NCBI GenBank assembly: GCA_029891345.1
Contig: CM057002.1
Coordinates: 16,382,295 to 16,446,294, forward strand
Origin: Dryococelus australis
Taxonomy: Eukaryota > Arthropoda > Insecta > Phasmatodea > Phasmatidae
Direction of reading: 5' to 3'
DNA: 64,000 nt
The notes beneath the pieces are model-generated. The model made no database searches. It was not told the origin of the DNA and worked only from the letters and a program-made list of their open reading frames with translations. The stretch's first letter is position 1. Each line of letters opens with the position of its first letter. Shown in pieces: positions 21,825-33,037 of the stretch. Position numbers and translations under genes: made by a program.

Positions 21825-24661
21825 TCACCCAACCAACTCCTTTTCCACTCCCTTCCTGAATTTACCAACCCCTCTCACAGATACCAATTCTTCCCTCAAC
21901 ACATTGCACTCCCTCACAGACCTCACAAGCATGGACTGCCTACCCCGCTCCATTCTCCTCCACACCCTCTGAAGCTTCTCACTGTTGTTTCCTCTTCCCC
22001 TAAACACCCCCTTACTTAGCTTGCAGTGTAGCCCTCCCCATCCTCCCTCTTCATTCACTACCCTGTACATCCTGACTAACCGTTCAACTTTCTTCCTGTC
22101 CTTCAATGAGCTCCACCCCATTTATTTCATCATCACTGATGGCCTATAGTTCCCTTCTTCATCATCCTGCCCTTGCCTTCTCCACCTACCCTTCACCCAT
22201 CTTGCTGCCTTTCTCTGCACCTTTTCCAGTTCTTGCACCTCCACCTCCACATACGGGTCCCATACTGCTGCAGCATATTCTAACATTGGCCGTACCATTG
22301 TGCCATACGCCTTCTCCTTCACCTCACAGCTGACTCCATTCAGCACCCGTCCCAGCATACCCAGAGCCCTTCTTCCCTTTGCTACCACCCTCTCTACCTG
22401 TTTTTTCCACCTGAGGTCTCCCTGCAGTACAATCCCTAGATACTTATATTCTGCTGCTTCTATCTCTTGTCCCTCCCATCTGTACATGTCCCTGCTTATC
22501 ACCTTCTTCCTTGTGAATCTCACTACCTTAGTTTTTCTTATTTTTATCTTCATTTTATTTTTTCTGGTCCACAACCATATCTTATCAATGTCCGCCTGCA
22601 AATTTCCGCCCCCCTCTCCCACCTCAGCATCTACAACACAATCATCTGCAAACAATCAGATTTTTCCTCTAATCCCCAAACCCATGTCATTTACCATTAT
22701 GGTAAATAACAAAGGACCCAGCACGCTTCCCTATGGTACCCCTGACGTAACCTCCTCTTCCTCCGATATTGCCTCCCCCACTTTCACCCTCTGCCTTCGC
22801 CCCCTGATAAAGTCCACTATCCATTCCACTACCCTCCTGTCTGGTATCAGCACCTCCACTTTCCTCATCAATGTCCCATGGGGCACCTTATCGAATGCCT
22901 TCTCAAAATCTATGAAGCAGGCATCTACCTGCTTCCCCTCATCAACTACCTGCACCAGATCCTCTAATAACCCAGCCAGCTGAGTCTCACATGAGTAACC
23001 CCTCCGGAAACCATGCTGGGACTCCTCCAACCAATTCCTATTGTTCATTACCCTCACCACATACTGCACCACCAGCCTCTCCATTACTTTTCCTGTACTT
23101 GATGTGAGACTCACCGGTCTGTAGCTGCCAGGCCTCCCCCTATCCTCTTCCTGCTTGTGTATAGGTACCACCATAGCATCCTTCCAATCTTGTGGTAACT
23201 TACCCTCTCCTAAGGACTTTTTAAACAGCACTTCTAAATATTTCGCCAACTCCTTGCCACCAAACTTTAGTGCTGCGTTTCCTATCCCATATGGTCCCCC
23301 TGCCTTACTGCTCTCCAAACCCCTAATTACCTTTTCTATCTCCCACTCCCTCATCTTTAACTCACTAAAAATACCCCCCGAACCCTGTTTGCCCCCCTAT
23401 TCCAACCCTCCTTTTCCTCAAACTCTGACAAGTACTGTCCTTGCAGCATCTCCGATTTTTCTTGGTCATTTGTCGCATGCCTACCATCCCTTCCTGTTAG
23501 CAGAGGGATCCCTTCCTCTCCTCCCCTTAACCGCCTAACATACCTAAACAATTTCCCCCATTCCTTGCCTTTTCCTTCTTCCACCATGTTCCCCAGAAAT
23601 ACATTCTTTGCCTGTTTGATCTTCCTTTCAAGCTCCCTACCCATTTGTTTCATCAATTCTTTAGATCTCATCATCCCTTCATTTCTCCACTTGGCATGTA
23701 ATTTTCTGCACGTCTTCATTTTCAAAATCTCCTGTCCATAATATGGGGGATCTCCCCCAGTCCGTAACCTTTTCAATGGCACAAATTTCTCCAACATAAT
23801 CTCCATTAATCCTCTAAACTCCCTCCACAACCCCTCTACACCCTCCTCCATAGACCATTTTTTAAAACTGTCTCTCAGGAAGATTTCTGCCCCCTTCTTG
23901 TCTCCTCTCCCATACTGCCACACCAACCTTTTTGCCATTTGCACTTCTCTCATCCTGCCAATCCCAATTTCTACAACTGGGATATTATGGTCGCCTATAC
24001 CATCCAATACTATTGCACCAACTACAGCATTCCTAGGTCTGACCAACACCACATCCAGCACTGACCCAACACCCTCCTCATTCCATCTCGTAGGTGTTTC
24101 TACTATCTGGACTTATCCTCTGTTGACTAACTGTGCTGCCATTCTCTGCATTATGCTACCCATTCCTTCTGCACCCTCTACCCATTTCACCCCTGGCATA
24201 TTCAAATCCCCTGCTACAACAACCCACTGCCTGTCCTTTAGTCTATCGACCCTCTCCTTGATCATCTCAATTGCCTGCCATCCCTGTCCTGGTGGCCTAA
24301 ACGCTGCCAGCAAAGTAATACTCCTATTACTACTATCACTCAATTTAATTTCCATTACTTGGACATCCTCACTAACCCATTCTACCGCCCCTTTTAGCCC
24401 TTTCCTTACACACACCATTATTCCTCCTCCTCTCCCATCCCTCTCTCTTCTGAAGATGGTGAACTCATCCTGCCTACACTCTATGTTCATTACTTCCTCA
24501 GTCAACCAAGTCTCCACAGCTACCACTATATCCGCCCCATATCCTTCAACCTTTCCCCAGAATCCCTCCAGCTTGTTGTACACACTCCTACAGTTTACCA
24601 CCATTATCTTTATACTAGTACTCTGCTTTACCATCCTACATTGCTTACCTCCTATCTCCAC
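21825..24661 (-). pseudogene. LINE ORF2: endonuclease and reverse transcriptase, broken
   Basis: The frame starts at 24661. The APE-type endonuclease shows NCRSVYNK, the catalytic Glu in VETWLTEE, GDLNMPGVKW, and DHN near 23990. The RT has the blocks SYRPVSLTS, QHGFRRGYS, motif A FIDFEKAFD, motif B region GVP-stop-GSVLGPLLF, and motif C FADD. A C-terminal tail continues to 21825. Breaks: TAA at 24115-24113; a frameshift near 23380-23374 at a C-run; TAG at 22730-22728 in the place of the usual Gln of GVPQG; TGA at 22658-22656 just before FADD; TAA at 22124-22122. Total span of about 945 codons is normal for a CR1 ORF2. The long plus-strand frames here are antisense shadows. Confidence 0.9.
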
Positions 24662-24730
24662 CCCTGCAGCCTCATCAATGCTATCCTCTCCATTTCTCTC
24701 CCCTTCCGTTTCCTTGCTTCTAACTGATTG

Positions 24731-26020
24731 CTATTTCAACAACTGCTGCTCTGCCCTGACCCTCTCCATGCAGCCAGCTATTTCTCTACCTAGCAGGTCA
24801 CCTAGAATCCTCTTTCCCTGTTCGGTCAGGTGAACCTGGTCCCTCTCTACACTTTCCCAGCCTACCCATTTCCTACTATCTATAAATGTAGCTCCCAAAT
24901 CCCTACACACCCTCTCATACACCTCACTCGCAGCCATTGCCTTCCTATAGGATACTCCTTTCCTAACCAGCACGCCACTGACTACTGCCCTAGCTCCAGG
25001 AAACTTCTCCCGCACTTTCCTCAGCAATCCCCTGAGGTCCCGCTCTACCTCCTGCCCCACCTCCCTATGAGTCAGGTCGTTTCCCCGTACATGAATGAGA
25101 ACGTCCTTTGCCACCTTTCATCCCACTAACCCTTTCCTCCAAATCCCTGATATTTGCCCCCCCCCCCAAAGCTGCTTTATATGTCATCTCTTTCCTGATA
25201 TTCCTCAGCTCCACCCCCTTTACAATAGAGCTGCCTAGGAAAACCACCTCTGGCTCCCTTCCTACAACCTTTTCCTGCTTTGTGGCTCTTTCAATCACCT
25301 GCCTATCCTGGTCTCCTGCCTCCTGCAGCACCCTTGTTTCCCCTCCCTTTGGCCAGCCCTCATCTTTCCCCTATGGCCCTGAACTGTCTACTTTGTCCTG
25401 CTTGCTGGTCTTTGCTAATCACACACTTGCAAGCCTCAGCATACTGTTTCCTACCTTCTACCAATGCCTGTTCCCTGCTTTCTGATTCCCGTTCCTCTAT
25501 TCCTGATTGCTTCCTGCTTACTACTATTTCTTGCTCCTCTAACCTTATTTGCTGTCATATCTCCTACCGCCTCCAACTCATCTATCCTCCTCCTTAATTT
25601 TACCACCTCTATCTCTGCCTCCCTGCTCCTCTGCCTTTCCTCCTGCAGCCCTACTTGCATTCTCCCTAACTCTTCCTCTCTGCTCAGCTTTTCCTCCTGT
25701 CGATTTTTCATTTTCCCTAGCACCCCCTTGACATCTTCCAACTCCTCCTCTAACTTATCCACCCTCATTTCTACTCTACTCTTACCCATCTCATTCCTGA
25801 CCTTTTCCTCCATTCTTTCAATCCTATGCATCATTTCCCTCTCTTTCCTGCTCATCAAATCTACCATCTCCCCTTTCCACCTCTCGTCCTTAGTCCCTTC
25901 CATTGGCACTGGCACACCCTCTACAAAGCTTCCCCTCAGCACATCCCAAATCCTGTTTCCACCTTCTCCACTTATTTGGGTTTCCTTCTCTACCCTCAAT
26001 TTGTTCCCTACCACTGCCAC
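24731..26020 (-). pseudogene. LINE ORF1: coiled coil plus SGNH esterase-like domain, frameshifted
   Basis: The 5' part (26020-25451) is rich in Glu, Arg and Leu heptads (for example RIERMEEKVRNEM, DKLEEELEDVKG), predicting a coiled coil that could multimerise. After a frame change, 25331-25065 has VVFLGSSIVKG, which resembles the nucleophile block of SGNH/GDSL hydrolases. After a second frame change, 25114-24731 has RGNDL (the GxND block) and ERDQVHLTEQG (the catalytic Asp-His block). These three blocks in order support an esterase-like fold, as described for CR1 ORF1. The role of the esterase in retrotransposition is not settled. Frame changes near 25450 and 25110 inactivate this copy. Confidence 0.8.
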
Positions 26021-26230
26021 TAAACCCTTTCCCCCAGCACATTCCTCACACTTCCACTACTACCTCCTTATAACTAATTACCACATAAAACACTAATCTT
26101 AACTCTTAAAACTCTAATTATACCTCAAACTACTACTCCACCTATATTTAAACCTATTGCTAGAACTAATCACAAGCCAAAACAGCTTTAAATACGGAAC
26201 AACACAACCTGTAGTCCGTCTGTGGCTGCC

Positions 26231-26726
26231 ATCTTTGTCGATATATAAAATATAGCACTATTAATCAGAAGAAACTTTTACTTCAGATGAGCATCTATAT
26301 CTTCATAACAACCAATTCTACTTGAGAGCATTATGTTGATGGGTGAAAATGTGGTGCAAAAACACACACACCTTAAGTTAATATTTAAAAAGCTGCTCAT
26401 TTTCACCCTCGGTACAAAGTGGTGATTGCTTGCTTCAGCAAACGCTGTGTAACATAATTTTAAAAGACTGAAATGTAATTTTTTGTCTAACCAACCACAT
26501 AGGGCAGTTGTATGATCTTATTAGACTGTATGACACTGTACCTTAGGTTGCATATTATCTTAAATATCTTCTCACTCATGCCGGCCAATATATGATGCTC
26601 TGTGGAACACCAATGTCAAATTTATTTTGTTACATCATGATCAGTGTTTATATCATGACTTTGAGACGTTAAACATGTCTCAACTGCAGAACAAAATACA
26701 TGTTATTTTATTATAGTGTTTTTTAG
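26231..26726. other. AT-rich spacer between LINE and predicted TM2D3 exon
   Basis: No feature is recognised apart from the pyrimidine-rich acceptor context (TGTTTTTTAG) ending at 26726. Confidence 0.3.
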
Positions 26727-26844
26727 TTATGGCACATCTAACTTATTTGTGAAACCTTCTTCTGATAGATCTTTTGTTCTTTCTGTTGCCCCAGATGAGG
26801 AGAACTCGTCCAGTACAAGTAATGTGAGCCCACCATTTATGCTA
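26727..26844 (+). CDS. TM2D3: TM2D3, predicted upstream exon (juxta-N-terminal region)
   Basis: The exon lies between the acceptor TGTTTTTTAG (ending 26726) and the donor CTA/GTAAGT (26845). It ends on a codon boundary, exactly the phase needed by the next exon at 35914, and begins in phase 2. The 39 full codons give a Ser/Asn-rich segment (PDEENSSSTSNVSPPF) like the low-conservation stretch between signal peptide and Cys-rich region in TM2D proteins. An alternative acceptor ends at 26716 (TTATAG). Evidence is splice signals, phase and composition only, so this is a prediction. The preceding exon should encode the signal peptide. Confidence 0.5.
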
Positions 26845-26934
26845 GTAAGTGTGAGTGTGTCTTTTGTTCTCTCCATAATTTTTTACTTGTACAGTAACTA
26901 GAATACATATGAGGAAGTATGTAGGACTAGAACT

Positions 26935-29600
26935 ACACTGGTATATTGTAAGTTGTAGCACTCTTTAGTAAACTGTATTACAGTGTGTGAAATTAATACG
27001 TAATAAATGTTGTGAAAGAAAGAGATTTTAATTGAGAATGAAATACTATATAGGTATTTCAGGCATGTGTGAAACAAAGAATTGCCAAGGCGTTGCATAT
27101 TTTCTCTTTGTTCGCTGCGGCTAGCTGTTGGGTAGTGATGCCAGTCAAAGCAACTTTCCTGTGTTAAATTAATAGGATGAGAAAAATGCTTTTACCCTTG
27201 GAAATATGAAATAATGTAGAATATTTGTGTCCAATGCAGGTAATTGATCAGTATGATTGCTCAAACACATTAAAATCAATCCTTTCAGGAATTCCAATTA
27301 TTTTCAGAACATACATGACATATGTTACTTCAGAAATGTAGACAAAGGACGATGTATGAAAAACACAACAGAATAGCTATCCTTGAAAATGACAAATCAA
27401 AGTACTTTCTAAAACTACACAAAACGTATGACTCACATTAACTGAGAAAAATGAAGTAGCGGAAGGAAGTGTGTGAAATATTGAAGTTACTGATGAAGTA
27501 ATAATTAAATAGTTTAAATCAAAATGCTGTCTTTAAAAGAAAATTAACATTGTGATATAAAAATCTAAATCACCTCACTAAAATTACCAGACAAGATTAC
27601 AATCTACATGAGAAATTAATTTCTTTGACTGGCCGAAATTAATCTTAATTGAACATTTATTATTCTTGCCTGTTTTGAAGCATTCAAAAACTAAAATCAA
27701 TGCAGTTTCAGGTCTCTTCTTAAACGTGCCTCCCATATTTAATCACTAAGGCACCTGTCAACACTTTCCTAGCTTATGATAGGCGGTTAAAAACAAAATT
27801 TATGATGATTTTGGTGAAACTGAAAAAGGGGTAAGATTGGGGAATAGATGAAAATATGTGTGATCATGAAAAATACAAGAATAAAATATTAATGAATTAT
27901 TTCTACTGATTGGGCACTTTCAGTCAAATTTGTGTTAGTGCGATAATGTGCTTGGACAACAGAAGAACAATTATACAGAACAATCGACTTTTGAATATGT
28001 CATGTCAAACATAGAATAAAATATAATTCTGATTAAGATTGCAGAACACATTCAAATAACATTCAAAAAATAAGATTATTTGAGTGGATTTTACTAGCAC
28101 TTCTGTAACATCAAACATAACACAGCAAAACACTGCAATTATAATTTCTTTGATAAATAAATAATTAGACTATGCTAGAACATTGATAGCGATTGCTGTC
28201 GGATATTATTAGATTATTAAGGGAACTTAAGAATTGAACCAAGGTAATCTTATCTAACCAATACTATTACTGTTCAACGATAGTGAAGCTTGATTGGCAT
28301 GTAATTGAGTATGTTTGTTGTGTTTCAAAATCACTAGAACGCTCCGGGTTAGCTTACAGTCAGTAGTGGGACACTTCTTACGTTCCTACCACTGGGATGT
28401 GCTGGTAGTTGATTAGGAAAAATATCTTCTAAATATGCTATTAATGAAGTCTTTTGAAAGTTGGTAAAATTAATGTAAAAGTCTTGAGGAGTTTCAGATA
28501 AATAATTTTCTGATGTTGAATTAATTGAATTCAATTAAATAAAATCTGTTGCTGGCAAGTCTTGACATATAAATGACAGCAGGATTAACTGACATTCACG
28601 CAGACCTTACTTAGAGACAATCATAATGGTGGAGATGGCAGCTGGACTACGACGAACTGGCAGCAGTGATATCCTCACTTAATTAGGATACCATTTCCCA
28701 ACTCTGCTTGCTCCAGAAGTAGAATGTCGTGCAGCGCCTCTGGGGCGATGCAAGGGCTTCATTTGAACAACTCCCCTTCTCAAACATTCTCTTGTCGTCA
28801 TGCCGAAACATTCCTTTTTAACAGAACTCTGTAATGCATTGTTCGAAAGTTTCAAACAAACACCATTTTTGAGACAAACGTGTCTTCCTTGCATGAATGT
28901 CATATATGTTTTCTTTATCCTACTACTGCAGTAACTTGAATGTTGTTTATGAAAAACTGTTAGTTTCACTTTCCATTGAAATAAATTAATATGAATTTTT
29001 ATATCACATATGCAAATATTATTATTGAGAAATGTTAATCAACAACATATGTAAATTCCAAGATATTTTAGTATGCAAATCAAGCAAAAGAAATTTTAAA
29101 TAAATATTGGGTAATCTCTGGTAAGACATTTCATTACAAAGCAAAAGTTATGTCAAACCGCTGTACGTGGTGTCTGAAGAGAGAGTCCGCGGGGGTTCTC
29201 ACGATGATGCTAATTAAAATGAGAAAATCCCAGGTATGTCACTTCGTAAGATATAACACACACTTATCAGTCTTCAATTAGGTTAATTTCTCTATGGCAA
29301 AAACTTCATTGATAACAGCAGGTAATGTGCATAGAGAAAACTGCAATAAAATATTAACACTGCAAAAGATAAGTGAGACCAGTCATTGTAGCAAATAAAT
29401 TAAAATGAACAGAACTGTCTGAATGCAAGAAACTTTAAACAAATAAAATCAATAAATTATAATTTTGTTGTGATGCCCTGCAAATACAATACTAGCTATT
29501 CCTTAGGGTAGGGGCTTAAAATTACTGGCAAAAATAAATAAGTATCCAGCTCAAAGCAATTAGACATACTATAATTAGATAAGCTTTAATGACACTGTGT
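26935..29600 (+). repeat. Copy 1 of a 2.2-2.7-kb diverged repeat family
   Basis: It aligns in direct orientation with 42440-44700. Shared blocks include CAGTGTGTGAAA (26971; 42490), AAATCACCTCA (27567; 43769), GAAATTAATCTT (27635; 43855), GGTGATGCTAA-type text (29203; 44328) and ATTCCTTAG.GTAGGGGCTT (29500; 44617). About 0.5 kb near 28190-28700 seems absent from the other copy. No coding capacity is seen. It lies in the first recognised intron of TM2D3. Confidence 0.65.
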
Positions 29601-32189
29601 AACCTTGCATTCAAACATGCTATTCATAGCCAACCCTGCATGTTCATTAATTATACCATAGTGAAGTTTGATTTTAACAGAGTTTAGTGTTCACGAAACT
29701 GTTCAGCGACAATTTATAGAACAACCTTTTCCACCAGTATCAAATTTTTTGTGTATATAATGCAAATCTGGTAGCTTGGGTGTTGGAGCACAGCCACATT
29801 TATTTGGTAGTACTGAAAACATTATTTTTCAATTTTATTAAAAAAATTTATAACCCCCCAAAATTTAAAAAAAAAGTAAGTTAAATATAATGATGGACAA
29901 TTGATGTCATGCAGATGTTGGTTTTTGTATTAATATAGGGCCTATTACTAATTTGCAGACATATTTGAAACCATAGAAATTGTTTTATCAATACATCCCA
30001 CAAAATATCATACTGATGTATTGTTTCCATACACTTAATCACTATCCAGTGTTTTCAAGTTTTGTACGTTATGTTTGAGTTAGTTAAAAGTATTGTATTG
30101 CTGCTGTTGATACTGTTTTGCCAGTGTTTTATTTTCCTCTTTATACAGCACATATCATGAATTATTTGAGAAACCACTTGCTCAGATGTTTACATATAAG
30201 ACATTGTAACATTTCAGGGGTTATACTTAATGTTAGTCACATATATTATAATTATATATTATGATTACAGAATATTTACTTTTGTTGCGAATTCAATTAA
30301 TATAATTTCCAGATTCAGTTTTATTATAGGAGTTAAACAAAATACAGTATAATTTTGTTTGTTATTCTTCATTGCAAACACATTTCCTCGTGCAGCGTTA
30401 CAGATGCTCTTGGCATATTCTTTGAATGTGAGTTATCTCATTTCTGTAAATAAGTTATTTTCCACTATTTGTACATTTCTAAAACAATAAAAAAAAATTT
30501 GCGAGGAAAGAGTGATTGTTGATAATGTCAAACAGTTGAAGAGTAAAATAACATAATTGTCCAAGGTCAATGCCTTAAAGTTACTTGATTATTGCCTGCC
30601 TGTTTTGTACTTCAGAATGCAACTACATATCTCCACCTGGAACAGACTGCTGCTCAAGGAAATTATATCAGTTATATTGTTTATACTAAAGTAAGAATTT
30701 AGTTTTATCCAAATAAAAATAAATTTTATTTATGTACTGTGATATTGATCTCTCCTGTTTATTTTGTTTATATTTAAAATTGGCATCACCGAAATCTTTC
30801 TGAAATTTATTTTATTTGTTGTGGGTGTGAAAGATGGAAAACGGACATATACACTTTGAGAGACACACACTTGACTTACACACACCTGATAGACACTTTG
30901 ATAAATCAATAATACTGTGTTGTGTGTGTGGTTGGGAGGTCGCACACAAAATAGACTGTATTGTTTACCAAGTGTAAAGTGACATTAGGATTCCCTTTTA
31001 TACATCGATAATATTTTCTCCTCTCTCCTATCAACCTCCACAGACAAAATAATTCACTGGCACTTGTGGAGAACATTAACTGGTTAAATGTGAAATAAAA
31101 TTTGTCTGAGCAGTTATCGTTCTGCGTATAGCCAGAGCCAGTAGTGACAGAGGAGGTTGGTATTTTAAGGCGGGTGGGCAAACTCTCCGAAAGCAGTTAA
31201 AAAGGGGAGGGTATGCTCCCACCACCCAAATTTAGGTATGAACGAAGGGATTGGGAACCTTATGCAAAGATGTTTGTGCGTTATTAACATGTTGGATGCC
31301 AAGGGCGACTGTCAGCCTTAAGATTTTCTTTGGAGGGGTGTGGATGTTCATGGAGAATACCGGCCCGGGATCCAAATCGGTTATGAGTCTTTAAAATATT
31401 ACACACTTCACGCAATTCAATTAATTCAAAGGGAGCACCCTAGTAAATACAGTTCAAACTCAATTAAATACAAGGGAAACTCAATAGCTGCTGTGATGTA
31501 GATGGGTGAAAGAACTTACCTTGTTCTCTACATCCGAAGCTTAATTTACTAGTTTCCAATTTGGAAACACTCCGTCCAAACATACTCACTTAAATTTAAT
31601 ACTACGTCAATCACTTTTAAATTAATATTCCACTTGGAGCAGCTGAGTCTTTTACTTTACACAAAATAATATTTCTATACAATCACATTCAGACATGATA
31701 ATGGGCAGCTTCGAGAATCCCATTTACCTCAATTCCATAACAAAGCGTTACTTTAATTACACAGTCAAATTGCAATTTTAACACATGACAAAAATTGATT
31801 AAAGGGGGTTGTCTTACTATTGTTTTCATGGCAGTAATGATTTACAACAGGTGTTTAAATACAATTAAATCAAACGAATACTAAGCTATGGCTGGTTTCC
31901 GTAGCCCCCTTCTCAAACAATTGCCACAGCCAGAATGGCTGAGTAATTGCCAAATATTTAACAAAATAAGAATACTCACATAGTTTCCACTCAAAACACA
32001 AGTATGAACAATTCTTATGCTACGCAGGCCAAATCAATTTCATGTAAAAATTCTTGCAACAATTTAGTACATACACAGTGCACAACACTTTATTAAAATC
32101 GTTAAGCTATAGTGCTCAAAGCTTGAACATCAAAATGGTGCTTCTGATAAGATGAACATACACTCAAACTTTATCACAGTTATCTTTAA
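29601..32189. other. Unassigned AT-rich intronic sequence
   Basis: No exon or element can be supported. The segment at 31190-31560 is less AT-rich, begins with a purine run (AAAAAGGGGAGGG near 31200) and may be an old LTR, but no partner copy was seen. Confidence 0.3.
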
Positions 32190-32191
32190 AC

Positions 32192-33037
32192 TAGGGATGG
32201 GTCAGTGTGGTTCTTCGGTTCAGTTCTTCAGTTCCAATTTATACCAGTTCTTGAGGTGTGACTCGGAACTGGTTTAAGGTTAACAACAACTACTCTGTTC
32301 TCATTTATACACAGCAGTAAATTTAGTAATATTTTGAGATGATTATATACTTAGTATGAAACGTTATGAATTAATCTAATTACGGCAATACTCTTGTCAT
32401 TACAATAACTATAACGAGAAATCAAAACATACAAAAATTCTAGTTTCTGCCAAAACTATTATATATTTTAATTCACCTGTAACAAACATTTCTTCTTTTC
32501 CGCTAGACTTCCTTACAGCAAATGACTATTTCCATTGAAAGCAAATAAATATTAATATATTTGGTTCCAATGTTCGCAGAGAGTTTTTAAGGACAGGCAT
32601 TTAATCAAATATAGTATATGGTTTAATATATACTATCAGTTCGAGGCAAAATGTAAACATTCTCGTGATGGCAATGTCATACATAAATACATACAGAGAA
32701 GATACTACACTCAGCATCGAGTGAAACAAAATGGCTGACGTTTATGTACAGATTTTTTAGCTTTGAATCGTTCTATGTATACGTCTTCTAAATATGGCAT
32801 TCTAGTGTATTATATGAGAGAGAAGAAAACCTAAACAAACAGGGAGTAAAGTATGTGCATGTATTTTGTGAATGATTTTGAATGTGATACATGAATAATG
32901 TTTAACGTGTGACAAACAGATTACTTTTAAGTTATTTAAGTCTTAAATTATTAAAATTTCATCCGAATACCGGAATCAACATTTAAATTGTAGAATTGTA
33001 ACGGGAACCGATATTTTTTGTTATTCTACCCATCCGT
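32192..33037. mobile_element. hAT-like non-autonomous element (about 845 bp)
   Basis: The ends form an inverted pair: TAGGGATGGGT at 32192-32202, and CTACCCATCCGTA ending at 33037. Flanking octamers CTTTAAAC-like and TTTTAAGC-like agree at 6 of 8 bases, fitting a decayed 8-bp target duplication. Just inside the left end, GTTCTTC/GGTTC is repeated several times, like hAT subterminal repeats. There is no transposase frame inside. Confidence 0.5.

Larger units (their letters stand above)
21768..26230 (-). mobile_element. Near full-length CR1-type LINE, decayed
   Basis: On the minus strand the element runs from about 26230 (5') to a CA/TG microsatellite at 21788-21768 (3'). It has two ORF regions: ORF1 (coiled coil plus esterase-like domain) and ORF2 (APE-type endonuclease, then reverse transcriptase). 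The length of about 4.4 kb, the esterase-bearing ORF1 and the short microsatellite tail in place of poly(A) are CR1-group traits. Lesions are few: one frameshift and four premature stops in ORF2, and two frame changes in ORF1. The insertion is therefore fairly young compared with the other elements here. It lies upstream of the TM2D3 exons in the opposite orientation. Confidence 0.85.

Noticed and set aside
22300..24833. Long plus-strand frames of 227 and 311 codons
   Set aside because: They are antisense shadows of the CR1-type ORF2, which has all RT and endonuclease motifs on the minus strand.
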